This document shows positions 38,008 through 47,684 of a stretch of 64,000 nt of DNA, in pieces; within the stretch, counting starts at the first letter, position 1; every line of letters begins with the position of its first letter. Under the pieces are notes generated by a model, which was given only the letters and a program-made list of their open reading frames with translations, was not told the DNA's origin and searched no databases. Position numbers and translations under genes: made by a program. Origin of the DNA: Xanthobacteraceae bacterium (GTDB lineage Bacteria > Pseudomonadota > Alphaproteobacteria > Rhizobiales > Xanthobacteraceae); the NCBI GenBank assembly GCA_004297465.1, contig SCUB01000019.1, forward strand, positions 254,501 to 318,500, in the 5' to 3' direction.

Positions 38008-38658
38008 ATGCGAGGACCGACCCCCAAATGGCGCAGTGGCGCCGTCATGCTGGCCATCGTGGCTGTCGCGGCGGCGGCTGTCCCGGCGCGCGCCCAGCAG
38101 ACGCCGCCCGCCGGGGCGGGGCGCAGCCTGCCGGGCCCGCCCGCCGTGCTGCCACGGGGGATTCCCGCCGACCGCAGCGCCAAGGGCCTCGATTTCCTGT
38201 TCGGGGCGCTCAAGGCCGCGCCGGACGAGGCCAGCGCCAAGCATGTCGAGGGCCGCATCTGGGCGATCTGGGCCGCCACCCAGAGCGATACCGCCGCGCT
38301 CTTGATGAGCCGCGCGCAGGTCGCGCTGGAGCAGAAGAATTCCCAGCTGGCGCTCAAACTGCTCGACGCCGTGGTCAAGCTGCGTCCCGACTACATCGAA
38401 GGCTGGAACCGCCGCGCCACGCTGCATTACATGAACAACGAATATGCCCAGGCGCTGGCCGACATCCGCGAGGTGCTGGCGCGCGAGCCGCGCCATTTCG
38501 GCGCGCTCACCGGGCTCGGCCTGATCATGCAGGAGCTGGGCGACGACCGGCACGCGCTGGAAGCGTTCCGCGCCGCGCTTGCCCTCAATCCCTACCTCGA
38601 CCGCGTGCCGGAGCTGGTGCGCACGCTGACCGAAAAGGTCGAGGGCCGCGACATCTGA
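38008..38658 (+). CDS. Exported tetratricopeptide-repeat protein
   Basis: 216 aa. Signal peptide (AVMLAIVAVAAAAVPARAQQ), then helical TPR-like repeats at about 75-205: NSQLALKLLDAVVKLRPDYI, YAQALADIREVLAREPRHFG and DRHALEAFRAALALNPYLD. Predicted periplasmic scaffold for protein contacts. Partner unknown; convergent with pyruvate kinase. Similar short TPR lipoprotein-like proteins are common in rhizobia but I know no assigned role. Confidence 0.85.
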   Translation: MRGPTPKWRSGAVMLAIVAVAAAAVPARAQQTPPAGAGRSLPGPPAVLPRGIPADRSAKGLDFLFGALKAAPDEASAKHVEGRIWAIWAATQSDTAALLMSRAQVALEQKNSQLALKLLDAVVKLRPDYIEGWNRRATLHYMNNEYAQALADIREVLAREPRHFGALTGLGLIMQELGDDRHALEAFRAALALNPYLDRVPELVRTLTEKVEGRDI

Positions 38659-38677
38659 AACGCGCGCTTGCTACAGC

Positions 38678-40111
38678 TTACGGCCCGACATCCTCGGCGC
38701 CGACATAGGCGATGCGCACCATGTTGGTGGCGCCCGGCGTTCCCAGCGGCACGCCGGCGACGATGATGACGCGCTGCCCGGCCTTGGCGAAACCGTCGCT
38801 GAACGCCATGCGGCAGGCGCGGTTGACCATGTCGTCCTGGTCGTGCGCGTCCTCGGCGACGACGCAATGCACGCCCCATACCAGCGACAGCTTGCGCCCC
38901 GTCGCGCTGTTCGGGGTGATCGCCACCACCGGCGGCTTGGGCCGCTCGCGCGCCACCCTGAGCGCGGTCGAGCCCGAGCTGGTCCAGCAGATGATGGTGG
39001 AGAGGTCGAGCGTCTCGGCGATGGTGCGCGCGGCTTCCGCGATGGCGTCGGCGCCGGTCGGTTCCGGATCGGGCCGCTGGGCGCGGATGACGGTGCGGTA
39101 GGTGGGATCGCGCTCCACCTCCTCGGCGATGCGGTTCATGGTGCTGACCGCCTCGACCGGGAATTTGCCCGCCGCCGATTCGGCCGACAGCATGATGGCG
39201 TCGGCACCCTCGAACACCGCGGTGGCGACGTCGGAGACCTCGGCGCGCGTCGGCACCGGACTCTGGATCATCGATTCCAGCATCTGCGTCGCGATCACGA
39301 TCGGCTTGCCGGCGCGCCGCGCCATGCGCGTCATCTGCTTCTGCAGGCCGGGCACGCGCTCGGCCGGCATCTCGACGCCGAGGTCGCCGCGCGCCACCAT
39401 CAGCGCGTCGGCGGCGTCGAGGATCTCGGCCAGGCGCTCGATCGCCTGCGGCTTCTCGATCTTGGCCATCACCGAGGCGCGGCCGCGCACCAGCTTCTTG
39501 GTCTCGATCACGTCCTCGGGGCGCTGCACGAACGACAGCGCCACCCAATCGATGCCGCATTCGAGCGCGGCGTCGAGGTCGGCGCGATCCTTGGGCGTCA
39601 TCGCCGACATCGGCAGGTCGGTGTCGGGCAGGCTGACGCCCTTGCGGTCGGACACCTTGCCGCCGACCGCCACGCGCGTCACCACGCGCCCCGGCGTGTG
39701 CTCCTCGACGATGAGGCGGATCTTGCCGTCGTCGATGAGCAGCGCATGGCCGGGCCGCAGCGCGGCGAGGATTTCCGGATGCGGCAGCTGCACGCGGCTC
39801 TTGTCGCCGGGCGCGGCATCGGCATCGACGATGAACGCCTCGCCGTTCTTGAGCATGATGCCGCCCTCGGCGAAGGTGCCGAGCCGGAGCTTGGGCCCCT
39901 GCAAGTCGACCAGGATGCCGATCGGACGGCCATAGCTGCCCTCGACGTTGCGGATGGTGGCGACCATTTCGCGCAGCTTGTCGTGCGGCGTGTGGCTCAT
40001 GTTGATGCGGAACACGTCGGCGCCGGCCTCGAACAGGCGGCGGATGACGGCGCTGTCGGCCGAGGCGGGACCGAGCGTCGCCAGGATCTTGATGCGGCGC
40101 AGCCGTCTCAT
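38678..40111 (-). CDS. pyk: Pyruvate kinase
   Basis: Phosphoenolpyruvate + ADP to pyruvate + ATP, the last step of glycolysis. 477 aa. KILATLGPAS near the N-terminus, RINMSHTPHD, the active-site block VMAKIEKPQAIERL with catalytic Lys, MVARGDLGVEMP, ATQMLESMI and the C-terminal regulatory domain ending AYVGAEDVGP. Bounded by the DUF1036 gene 7 nt upstream, which is probably in the same transcript. Confidence 0.97.
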   Translation of the reverse strand: MRRLRRIKILATLGPASADSAVIRRLFEAGADVFRINMSHTPHDKLREMVATIRNVEGSYGRPIGILVDLQGPKLRLGTFAEGGIMLKNGEAFIVDADAAPGDKSRVQLPHPEILAALRPGHALLIDDGKIRLIVEEHTPGRVVTRVAVGGKVSDRKGVSLPDTDLPMSAMTPKDRADLDAALECGIDWVALSFVQRPEDVIETKKLVRGRASVMAKIEKPQAIERLAEILDAADALMVARGDLGVEMPAERVPGLQKQMTRMARRAGKPIVIATQMLESMIQSPVPTRAEVSDVATAVFEGADAIMLSAESAAGKFPVEAVSTMNRIAEEVERDPTYRTVIRAQRPDPEPTGADAIAEAARTIAETLDLSTIICWTSSGSTALRVARERPKPPVVAITPNSATGRKLSLVWGVHCVVAEDAHDQDDMVNRACRMAFSDGFAKAGQRVIIVAGVPLGTPGATNMVRIAYVGAEDVGP

Positions 40112-40118
40112 GTCGGGC

Positions 40119-40667
40119 TCATTTCCTGGGCGGTTGCGGGCCGGGCGGGATTATGGAGCCGGGGTTGGGAAGCCCCGGCAGGCCGGGCGGCGGCTGGATG
40201 GACTTTTCGCCGGATTCGGTCAGTTGCACGGTCCAGGACCTCTGTTCGCCGGTGTCGACCTCGAAGAAGCCGGTGCGGTCGTAGCCGCGCGCCAGGCAAT
40301 CCTCGGTGCCGCGGATGGTGAATTCCTTGTCGCGGCTGCACATGAAGGCTTGCCCCGACCACTCGCCGCCACGGTCGTAATCTATGGCGTAGATGTAATA
40401 ATATCGTGCGACAAGCGTTCCCTTGAGCAGCGTCTCGCAACTGCGCGGGGCGACGTTCCACCAGCCTTCGGTGGCCCAGCCGTCATTGTCCTTGTAGCCG
40501 AGCGCGATGCCGACGCGGCTTGCGGTGTTGTTGCAGAGCCGGAAGTCGGCCCATGCCGGCGACGCCATCAGGCCGGCGGCAAGGCATGCCCAGGCCGCCA
40601 GCCAGCGGCCGATGGCGCGGCCGTGCCGGGGGAAGGGGAATCGGCGGGAGGGCAGGATGGATGTCAT
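40119..40667 (-). CDS. DUF1036 exported protein
   Basis: 182 aa. Signal peptide GRWLAAWACLAAGLMASPAWA, then the DUF1036 core FRLCNNTASRVGIALGYKD, GWATEGWWNVAPRSCETLLKG and YYYIYAIDYDRGGEWSG, followed by ECLARGYDRTGFFEVDTG-like sequence and a Pro-rich tail. Three or four Cys suggest disulfides in the periplasm. Function of the family is unknown. It lies just upstream of pyk on the same strand, with the stop 7 nt before the pyk ATG. Confidence 0.85.
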   Translation of the reverse strand: MTSILPSRRFPFPRHGRAIGRWLAAWACLAAGLMASPAWADFRLCNNTASRVGIALGYKDNDGWATEGWWNVAPRSCETLLKGTLVARYYYIYAIDYDRGGEWSGQAFMCSRDKEFTIRGTEDCLARGYDRTGFFEVDTGEQRSWTVQLTESGEKSIQPPPGLPGLPNPGSIIPPGPQPPRK

Positions 40668-40800
40668 TTCCGCTTGCGAGGAATGGTTTTCGGGCTGATT
40701 TCGCGTAACCCCTCCACCGCTGTCAACGATGATCGCCGCCGGATGTGGCGAAACCGGCGCCGAACCGTTAATTTGGGGGCCGGATCTGGAGATTTCACCA

Positions 40801-41100
40801 ATGACGATCGACGACGCCACCCGCACCGAACTGGAAGCCGCCGCCTTCCGCCGCCTGGTCGAACACCTGCGCGCGCGTACCGACGTGCAGAATATCGACA
40901 TGATGAATCTGGCCGGCTTCTGCCGCAACTGCCTGTCCAACTGGTTCAAGGAAGCCGCCGACGCGCGCGGCATTGCGCTGTCGAAGGACGACAGCCGTCG
41001 CGCGATCTATGGCATGCCGTACGAGGAGTGGAAGGCGAAATACCAGACCTCGGCGACGCCGGAAGCCGCCGCCGAGCTCAAGAAGCATCATCACCACTAG
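40801..41100 (+). CDS. DUF1244 family protein
   Basis: 99 aa, small soluble protein. AAAFRRLVEHLRARTDVQNIDMMNLAGFCRNCLSNWF carries the conserved Cys pair and GFCRNCL motif of DUF1244, and GMPYEEWKAKYQ follows. The C-terminus ends in KKHHHH, four histidines that could contact metal. The family is widespread in proteobacteria, without known role. Divergent from the DUF1036/pyk pair. Confidence 0.85.
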   Translation: MTIDDATRTELEAAAFRRLVEHLRARTDVQNIDMMNLAGFCRNCLSNWFKEAADARGIALSKDDSRRAIYGMPYEEWKAKYQTSATPEAAAELKKHHHH

Positions 41101-41316
41101 CATGGGTATGTGCGCGAAGAAGCCTGGCGCGTGCGCTTTTTGAGTCTTCGCGCGCCTTCCCGCATAAAGGCAACGGTCAATCGCCGCGTCGGTCTCGACG
41201 CGGTTATTTTCATGCGGCCTGTGGGTCGCTGTGGATGAGCATGCAAGCGCCTTGACGGAGCAAGCCGCGGTCCGCGAAGTGGCGGGGCGCAATCCCCGCG
41301 TCACCAGGAGTACCCC

Positions 41317-41595
41317 ATGGCCACGTCCGCCGCCGCCAAGACCAACGAAGAATACGCGCACAACTTCGCCAAGGACCAGCTCAAGGCCATTATCGAGCGC
41401 ATCGAGCGGCTGGAAGAGGAAAAGAAGGCGATCGCCGACGACATCCGCGACGTCTACGCCGAGGCCAAGGGCAACGGCTTCGAGGTCAAGGCGCTGCGCA
41501 CCATCGTGCGGCTGCGCCGCGAGGACGCCAACGAGCGGGCCGAATACGAGACCATCCTGGAGACCTACATGCATGCACTCGGCATGATGGCGTGA
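41317..41595 (+). CDS. gapR: GapR-type nucleoid-associated protein (DUF2312)
   Basis: 92 aa. [38 protein letters not shown] forms the long dimerising coiled coil, and [31 protein letters not shown] completes the family. GapR binds overtwisted, AT-rich DNA ahead of replication and transcription and is essential in Caulobacter. Start [14 protein letters not shown]; the weak GGAG-like AGGAG lies 6 nt upstream. Confidence 0.95.
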   Translation: MATSAAAKTNEEYAHNFAKDQLKAIIERIERLEEEKKAIADDIRDVYAEAKGNGFEVKALRTIVRLRREDANERAEYETILETYMHALGMMA

Positions 41596-41648
41596 GGCCG
41601 TCGCCGGCGGCGTTGCCGGGATGTTCGTTCCGGCTGGACGTTCCTTTC

Positions 41649-41743
41649 CGTCTTTGCCGGGCTTGACCCGGCAATCCATCTGACTAGCCAAGTCAATGGC
41701 GGCAAGGAGATGGATGCGCAGGGATCAAGCCCGCGCATGACGA
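41649..41743. repeat. Dispersed palindromic repeat, second copy
   Basis: Left arm GCCGGGCTTGACCCGGCAATCCATCT and right arm GATGGATGCGCAGGGATCAAGCCCGCGCATGACG flank a ~25-nt middle. Same unit as at 10131-10406, between gapR and the DUF882 gene. Confidence 0.8.
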
Positions 41744-41783
41744 GGCCGAGAACGCAGCACGCAGGGAAGCCTGCGGCCGCGCT

Positions 41784-43301
41784 TTAGCGCAGCGCGGCGG
41801 TGCGGGTGATGAAGCTCACGGTGGAGAGCTGCGCCGTCGCCGAGCCGGTGAACTGGCTGGTGATCACGCCCTGATGCGGATCGGCGCAGAAGCCGACCGC
41901 CAGCGCGCTGCGCGGCTTGACCATCAGGGAAGCGAGCGTGGTGAGATCGGGCTCGCCGAACGCGGTGACGGCCAGCGCATCATGCGCGCTCGGCGCGGCG
42001 ATCAGCGCGCGCAGCCAAGGATCCTGGCTGGCGGAGATCGCCACCACCTTGGCGGCCTGCTCGCCGGCGTCGCGGTTCAGCACGGGCTGGGTGAGGCTGG
42101 CCGGCGAGGGCGGCCGCAGCCGCGGCACCGGGGCGCTGGCGGCGACGATGCGGCTGCGCTCGGTCAGCGTCGGGGCGGCGAAGGCAAGCGCCTGTGCCTG
42201 CGCGGCGGTTGGCTTCGGAGCGTCGTCACCCCAGAAGCCGCGGGCGTTGATGATGTCGGCGGGCGTCTGCGGACGCGGCTCGGGTGCGCGCGCGGATTGC
42301 GGCGGCGCGGCGGCGACCTGGTAGGTGGCGGCCGGACGGCTGCGCGGCAGCGGCGCCGGTTCGGCGGTCCTGGTGTCGGGAGCCTTGATGTCGGCCTTCT
42401 TCGGCTCGGCCGCTTTGGGCTCGGCAACCCTGGACTCTGCCCTGGCGGCGGTTTTGGTTGCCGGCGCGGCAACGCTCGCCGTTTCGTCCTCGTCGTCGTT
42501 CGATTTGCCGCCGAGCAGGGAAGCCAGCATGCCGGGCCTGGCCCTGGAGCCGAATCCGTCGGTGTCCCTGGCGGTGCGGCGCTTCTCGATGTCGGCCATC
42601 GCCAGCGCATAGCCCGGCAACGGATTGCCGTCGGACGGCACGTGCACGGTGCGCCCGTTGGGGAACACGCGCGCCAATTGGTCGTGGCTCATGCGCGGCC
42701 AGTGGCGGATGCGGCCGGTGTCGAGATGCACGAACGGCGAGCCGGAGGTCGGATAGAAGCCGACGCCGCCACGCTGCAGGCGCAGGCCGGCGGCGCGGAT
42801 CTGATCGAGCGACACGCCGGGGATGAAGAAATCCATGGCGTTGCCCTGCATGTGCTGGCTGAAGCGGGCGACGCCCGACGAACGGCGGCGCAGCATGGCG
42901 TTGGTGGCGGGCGAGCGGTAGGCGGAGATGATCTGGACCGGCTGCCTGGCGTCGACGTCGCGGTAGACTTCCCACACGATGTCGAACAGATGACGGTCCA
43001 TCGTGGTTGGTTCCTGGGAGCGCCAGTCGCGCAGGAACCAGTTGAGCTTCTTGAGGCCATCCTCGTCGTAGCGCCCGTTGCGCTTGAAGGTGACGGTGAT
43101 GTCTTCGCCGGAATGGGTGTGATGGATGGTCAGGCTGCGGGTTTCGCCATAGGCGGTGGCGTCATGCACGGTGCCGGCGCCGACCATCAGCAGCGCCGAG
43201 GTCGCGCCGAGGCCAACGGCGAGACGCGCGGCCAGCCGGCTGCGCGAGAACGCCGCGAGGGAAGATATGCGCGCTAGGCGAATTGGCACGAAGCTGCCCA
43301 C
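41784..43301 (-). CDS. DUF882 (YcbK-like) cell-wall peptidase-like protein
   Basis: About 505 aa. N-terminal signal anchor (SRLAARLAVGLGATSALLMVGAG), then the M15-like DUF882 domain: LKKLNWFLRDWRSQE, IISAYRSPATNAMLR, SQHMQGNAMDFFIPGV and GVGFYPTSGSPFVHLDTGRIRHW, with His/Asp zinc ligands visible. A long Ala/Pro/Lys-rich tail follows. Likely a periplasmic peptidoglycan endopeptidase or a relative of it. Start is GTG 43301 (GSFVPIRLARISS) by homology; GTG 43343 is also open. Confidence 0.85.
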   Translation of the reverse strand: MGSFVPIRLARISSLAAFSRSRLAARLAVGLGATSALLMVGAGTVHDATAYGETRSLTIHHTHSGEDITVTFKRNGRYDEDGLKKLNWFLRDWRSQEPTTMDRHLFDIVWEVYRDVDARQPVQIISAYRSPATNAMLRRRSSGVARFSQHMQGNAMDFFIPGVSLDQIRAAGLRLQRGGVGFYPTSGSPFVHLDTGRIRHWPRMSHDQLARVFPNGRTVHVPSDGNPLPGYALAMADIEKRRTARDTDGFGSRARPGMLASLLGGKSNDDEDETASVAAPATKTAARAESRVAEPKAAEPKKADIKAPDTRTAEPAPLPRSRPAATYQVAAAPPQSARAPEPRPQTPADIINARGFWGDDAPKPTAAQAQALAFAAPTLTERSRIVAASAPVPRLRPPSPASLTQPVLNRDAGEQAAKVVAISASQDPWLRALIAAPSAHDALAVTAFGEPDLTTLASLMVKPRSALAVGFCADPHQGVITSQFTGSATAQLSTVSFITRTAALR

Positions 43302-43562
43302 CCCGATTGATCTCAGTCGAAAGCATCTGTCCGCCGCCCCCACGGCAGCGGAGTGATGAACGCAACCTTAATCGGGAAGGGTTAATTGAGATTTGACACC
43401 CCGCCCCCAAGTGACCGTTCGAGTAGCGGGCGAGTATGGCGAAAAATAGCCCCCTGCCGGATCGGTCGTTTTGGCTGGTTAATGGGGCTGGCCGCCACGA
43501 ACTGGCCATGACGGATCAACATCTTGAAAAGCTTGTATTTATTTCCGTCATGATGCCGCGAA

Positions 43563-43601
43563 ACAAAACGGCCGCGGGCGCAAGGCCAGCGGCCGTTTTG
43601 T
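43563..43601. terminator. Bidirectional terminator-like inverted repeat
   Basis: ACAAAACGGCCGC (43563-43575) and GCGGCCGTTTTGT (43589-43601) are perfectly complementary over 13 bp with a 13-nt loop, and the arms carry A/T-runs on both strands. It could end the L,D-transpeptidase transcript from the right, and any plus-strand transcript from the left. Confidence 0.6.
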
Positions 43602-43660
43602 TCGTAAGCCCGTCCCCGGGAGGAGGGCATAGGGCGGATCGCGTGCGTCCAAGCCCCCAC

Positions 43661-43747
43661 TTCGTCATGGCCGGGCTTGACCCGGCCATCCATCTTTTCT
43701 GCTTGAGACGGATGCGCGGGTCGAGCCCGCGCATGATGCGCATGACG
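43661..43747. repeat. Dispersed palindromic repeat, third copy
   Basis: TTCGTCATGGCCGGGCTTGA begins the left arm, ending ATCCATCTT; the right arm is GGATGCGCGGGTCGAGCCCGCGCATGA. It abuts the 3' end of the L,D-transpeptidase gene. Confidence 0.8.
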
Positions 43748-43762
43748 ACCCTGTCGGCCGGC

Positions 43763-45844
43763 CTAACGCTGGGCGCGGCGCGAGCGCCGCGACGGCGGCG
43801 GGGGTGGTTCGGCGGGGCCGCCGCCGAACAGGCGCTCGAGGAACGAAGGTCCGCTGGAATAGTTGCCGACGACGCCGTCCGGCAGGCTGACCGAGGGCCG
43901 GCCGTAGCTCGGCTGCGCGTGCGAGACCGCGACCTCGAGGCTGCGGCGCTCGGAGCCGCGCAACAGTTCGAACATGCGCGCGTCGCGGCCGTAGACGTCC
44001 TTGCGGATCTCCAGCTTGCCGGCCTCGTTCACGAACGCGGTCTGGTAGGTGATGTTGACCGGGATCGGGATCGGGAAGTTGATGTTGATCTCGCTCGAGC
44101 CGTACATGCCGCGAATCTTCTCCACGGTGTAGTGCTCGTGCGGCAGCGTGATCTTGAGCAGCGTGGCGGCGTACTGGTCCGGGTTCTGCACCCGCATGCA
44201 GCCGTGGCTGTAGGCGCGCGTCTCGTGCGCGAACAGGTTCTTGTCCGGCGTGTCGTGCTGGTACACCAGGAACTTGTTGGGGAAGTTGAAGCGGATGCGG
44301 CCGAGCGCGTTGCCGGCGCCCGGCGGCTGCGAGATGTGCACGCTGCCGTCGCGGTTCTGGCTCAGCCTGAGCCCCATGCGCTGCAGCACGGTCGGATCCT
44401 GGCGCAGCGCCGGCAGGTATTCGTTGTAGACGATCGACGGCGGCACGTTCCAGGTCGGGTTGACGGTGATGAACTTCATCGTCTCCGACAGCATCGGGGT
44501 CGCGGTCTTGCCGGGCTTGCCGGTGACGACGCGGGTGGTCCACACCGGCGCGCCGTTCTGCATCACCTTGAGCGTGAAGTCGGGAATGTTGAGGATGACA
44601 TAGGCGTTGCCGAGCCTGGGCTCGCCGAGCTGGCGCGGCAGCCAGCGCCAGCGCTCCATGTTGACCCGCACGATGTCGATGATGCGGTCCTTCCTCGGGC
44701 TGTTGAAGGCGCGCACGGTGGCGTTGTCGAGCGTGCCGGTGGCGGCGAGGTCGTGGTTCATCTGGAATTTCTTCACCGCCTCGGCGACGGCGGCGTCGTA
44801 ATGGCGGTCGTCGGCGCTGGCGACGCCAAGGCGCGCGCGCAGGGCCGGCACGCGGTCGTCCTCGGCCGGCGGCTTTTTCTTGCTGAACTTGAGCACCGCG
44901 CCCTCGGCGATGGGGGCGGCGGGCGTCTCGCTCTGGCCGCGCAGTTCGGCGAGCTTGGCCTTGAGCGCCTTGTAGCCCTCGTGCGGCGGATTGTAGCCAT
45001 CAAGCGCGGCGGCGGCGTCGGGCGCGTCGGCGACCTTGGCCAGCACCTCGGCGGGGTCGACCGGGTGCTCGGGATAGGCGATGTCGGCGGACACGCGCGA
45101 CCAGTGCATGCGGCCCGAATAGGCGTGACGCGCATACTCCAGTACGGTCGCGGTGAGCTGCAGCTCGGCTGCGGCCAGCGCCTCGGGCGAGCTGGCCGTG
45201 GCAAGATCCGGCATCGGATAGTCGGCCGCGTCGAGGCCGTCGGCGCCGGCGCCCTTGAGCCGGGCGATGGCGCTGAGCGCGCGCGCGGTCGGCTTGCCGG
45301 CGGTGCTCCACAGCGGGGCATGGTTGCGCGCGGCGTAGAAGGCCTCGACCGCGGTGCGCTCGGCCTTGCTGTCGAACTGCTTGAGTCCCTTGCTGGCGAT
45401 CAGCTCGCGCAATTTGTCGGCGACCGCCTGGTCGGCGGCGGCCACGGCTTTCGCCGCGTCCTTGGCCGGATCGGCCGCGATGACGGGCGCGGCCGCGGGC
45501 GGAGCCGGGGTCGCGGCCGGCGCGGCGACCGCCGGCTCGGCGGGCTTGGCGTCCTCCGCCTTCTGTTCGGGCTTGGCTTCGGGCGGCTTGGCCTCGGACG
45601 GCTTGGCTTCAGAAACCGTGGGTTCGGACGGTTTGGATTCGGAAGCTTTGGCCTCGGTGACCGGGGGTGCGGCGGTGGTATCGGGTGCGGCCGACGGCGT
45701 GGTCGAGGCGACCGTTTCCGGGCTGGAGGTTTGCGCTAGGGCCGGGACTCCTGCCAGCGTCATCCATGTGGCGAGCGCCACAGCCAAAGTCCGGCCCAGC
45801 GCATAACGGTCGTGACGCTTGCGGTCAGTCAAAAAGTCATTCAT
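43763..45844 (-). CDS. L,D-transpeptidase, YcbB/LdtD type
   Basis: Forms 3-3 crosslinks in peptidoglycan. 693 aa. Signal peptide (LAVALATWMTLAGVPALAQ), low-complexity KPSEAKPPEAKPE linker, scaffold domain, PG_binding_1 (AVAEAVKKFQMNHDLAATGTLD), then a YkuD catalytic domain with His547-Gly-Cys549 in AYSHGCMRVQNPDQYA and the NVPPSIVYNEYLPAL capping-loop region. MNDFLTDRKRHDRYALG chosen; the frame is open 17 codons further upstream. Close to the DUF882 gene, so this is a small cell-wall remodelling neighbourhood. Confidence 0.94.
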   Translation of the reverse strand: MNDFLTDRKRHDRYALGRTLAVALATWMTLAGVPALAQTSSPETVASTTPSAAPDTTAAPPVTEAKASESKPSEPTVSEAKPSEAKPPEAKPEQKAEDAKPAEPAVAAPAATPAPPAAAPVIAADPAKDAAKAVAAADQAVADKLRELIASKGLKQFDSKAERTAVEAFYAARNHAPLWSTAGKPTARALSAIARLKGAGADGLDAADYPMPDLATASSPEALAAAELQLTATVLEYARHAYSGRMHWSRVSADIAYPEHPVDPAEVLAKVADAPDAAAALDGYNPPHEGYKALKAKLAELRGQSETPAAPIAEGAVLKFSKKKPPAEDDRVPALRARLGVASADDRHYDAAVAEAVKKFQMNHDLAATGTLDNATVRAFNSPRKDRIIDIVRVNMERWRWLPRQLGEPRLGNAYVILNIPDFTLKVMQNGAPVWTTRVVTGKPGKTATPMLSETMKFITVNPTWNVPPSIVYNEYLPALRQDPTVLQRMGLRLSQNRDGSVHISQPPGAGNALGRIRFNFPNKFLVYQHDTPDKNLFAHETRAYSHGCMRVQNPDQYAATLLKITLPHEHYTVEKIRGMYGSSEININFPIPIPVNITYQTAFVNEAGKLEIRKDVYGRDARMFELLRGSERRSLEVAVSHAQPSYGRPSVSLPDGVVGNYSSGPSFLERLFGGGPAEPPPPPSRRSRRAQR

Positions 45845-46121
45845 CCGACACCCCTTGAGCCCCAAAATAGCGGCGCGTTCCGCGCCGCTGGTCATGAATC
45901 AATTCAAATCCGCTGCCCGGTCAATTCGTTACGGTATTTCCAACCGTCCTCGACTGGGCTTTCTGTAACGCGCCCATTGCTTGTAGATAGCATGACTCGC
46001 GAGGCGAACCAGTGACGCCCCTGCCATCACGCAGAACTGACTTCAAATCGTTCCAGTACGCAACAGCCCGCCATTGTCCGGTACAGGCTTTTCCATTGGT
46101 CTGTTACTCCGCCGCAACGGT

Positions 46122-47627
46122 TCAAGACGAGCCGTCGGATACCGGCTTCTTGCCATCGATGGCGTCGAGCTTGCGGTACAGCGTCGAGCGGCCGATCCGC
46201 AGCCGGCGCGCCACTTCCGACATCTGGCCGCGGTAATGGGCAATGGCGAAGCGGATGATCTCGGTCTCCAGCTCGTCGAGCGGACGCACCTCGTCGTCGG
46301 CGGTCATGAGCGGCAGGCTGGCGGCGGCAGGCATCGCCGGCGCGGCCAGTGGCGCGATCGGTATCTCGGAACCATTGAGTAGCGGCGCTGGGGCCGCCGG
46401 CCGCCATTCCACTTTCATGTCCTTGGTTTCGAGCGCGCCGGCGACGGCCTGCGTGGCGAGCTGGGGGAAGTCGTCGGCGCCGAGCGCGTCGTCCTCGCTC
46501 ATGACCACGGCGCGATAGACGGCGTTTTCGAGCTGGCGCACGTTGCCGGGCCAGTCGAACGCCTTGAGCCGCTGCAGCGCCTCGGCGGTGACCGCGCCGA
46601 TGGCGCGGTTCTCCTCGGCGCAGAAGCGGGCGAGGAAGTGGCGCGTGAGTTGGACGATGTCCTCGCGGCGCTGGCGCAGCGGCGGCACGGTCAGCGCCAG
46701 CACATGCAGGCGGTAGAACAGGTCCTCGCGAAACGCGCCGGCCTTCACGCGGTCGATCAGGCTGCGGTTGGTCGCCGAGATGATGCGGACGTCGACCCGG
46801 ACCGGGTGGCGCGCGCCGACCGGCTCGACCTCGCCGGTCTGCACCGCGCGCAGCAGCTTGACCTGGGCGGCGAGCGGCAGTTCGCCGACCTCGTCGAGGA
46901 ACAGCGTGCCCCCGGAGGCTTCGATGAACTTGCCGGTGTGGCGCTCGGTGGCGCCGGTGAAGGCGCCTTTCTCGTGGCCGAACAGGATCGACTCGACGAG
47001 GTTGTCGGGAATGGCGCCGCAGTTGACGGCGACGAACGGCTTGGCCGCGCGCTCGCCCGAGCCATGCACGGCGCGCGCGATCAGTTCCTTGCCGACGCCG
47101 GATTCGCCCTCGATCAGCACCGGGATGGCCGAGGCCGCGGCCTTTTGCGCCGAACGCAGCATCGCCGCCATCGCCGCGTTGCGGGTGATGATGTCGGAAA
47201 ATGTCAGCACGCCGTCACGGCTGCGCTTGATGCGCTGCAGCTCGCCCTTGAGCGCGCTGGCCGTGAGCGCGTTGCGCAAGGACACCTGCAGCCGTTCGAT
47301 GCCGACCGGCTTGACCACGAAATCCTGCGCGCCGCCGCGCATCGCCGACACCACATTGTCGATGCCGCCATGGGCGGTCTGCACGATCACCGGAATGGCG
47401 AGATGGGCCGCGCGCATCTTCGCCAGCATGCCGAGGCCGTCGAGGCCGGGCATGACGAGATCGAGCACCACGGCGTCGATGACGGGCGCGTCGGAGCCGG
47501 TCAGCAGGGCCATGGCGGCGTCGCCGCCCTCGGCGGTCACGACCCCGTAGCCCGAGCGCTGCACCATGTTCTCGAGCAGGCGCCGCTGCACCGGATCGTC
47601 ATCGACAACAAGGATGGTAGCGGCCAT
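46122..47627 (-). CDS. Orphan sigma-54-dependent response regulator (NtrC family)
   Basis: 501 aa. Receiver domain with phospho-acceptor Asp56 (AVVLDLVMPGLDG) and KPVG; AAA+ domain with Walker A GESGVGKE (174-181) and the sigma-54 contact loop GAFTGA (221-226); C-terminal Fis-type helix-turn-helix (SEVARRLRIGRSTLYRKLD). Activates RpoN promoters when phosphorylated. No histidine kinase adjoins, and the targets are unknown. An Ala/Pro-rich linker of about 45 residues separates AAA+ and DNA-binding parts. Confidence 0.93.
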   Translation of the reverse strand: MAATILVVDDDPVQRRLLENMVQRSGYGVVTAEGGDAAMALLTGSDAPVIDAVVLDLVMPGLDGLGMLAKMRAAHLAIPVIVQTAHGGIDNVVSAMRGGAQDFVVKPVGIERLQVSLRNALTASALKGELQRIKRSRDGVLTFSDIITRNAAMAAMLRSAQKAAASAIPVLIEGESGVGKELIARAVHGSGERAAKPFVAVNCGAIPDNLVESILFGHEKGAFTGATERHTGKFIEASGGTLFLDEVGELPLAAQVKLLRAVQTGEVEPVGARHPVRVDVRIISATNRSLIDRVKAGAFREDLFYRLHVLALTVPPLRQRREDIVQLTRHFLARFCAEENRAIGAVTAEALQRLKAFDWPGNVRQLENAVYRAVVMSEDDALGADDFPQLATQAVAGALETKDMKVEWRPAAPAPLLNGSEIPIAPLAAPAMPAAASLPLMTADDEVRPLDELETEIIRFAIAHYRGQMSEVARRLRIGRSTLYRKLDAIDGKKPVSDGSS

Positions 47628-47684
47628 GGTGGGGTCCGGTGCCTCGAATTCTGTCTCGAATCGGGGCACTGTGGGCCAAGCCGA

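Larger units (their letters stand above)
43302..43762. other. Intergenic region with terminator and repeat
   Basis: This 460-nt gap holds the DUF882 promoter region (AT-richer, TTAATCGGGAAGGGTTAATT near 43366-43386), an inverted repeat and a dispersed palindrome, both listed separately. No gene is supported in it. Confidence 0.6.

Noticed and set aside
43288-43302. TGGCAC-like sequence as a sigma-54 promoter
   Set aside because: The downstream half lacks TTGCA at proper spacing, and it lies at the start of the DUF882 coding region.
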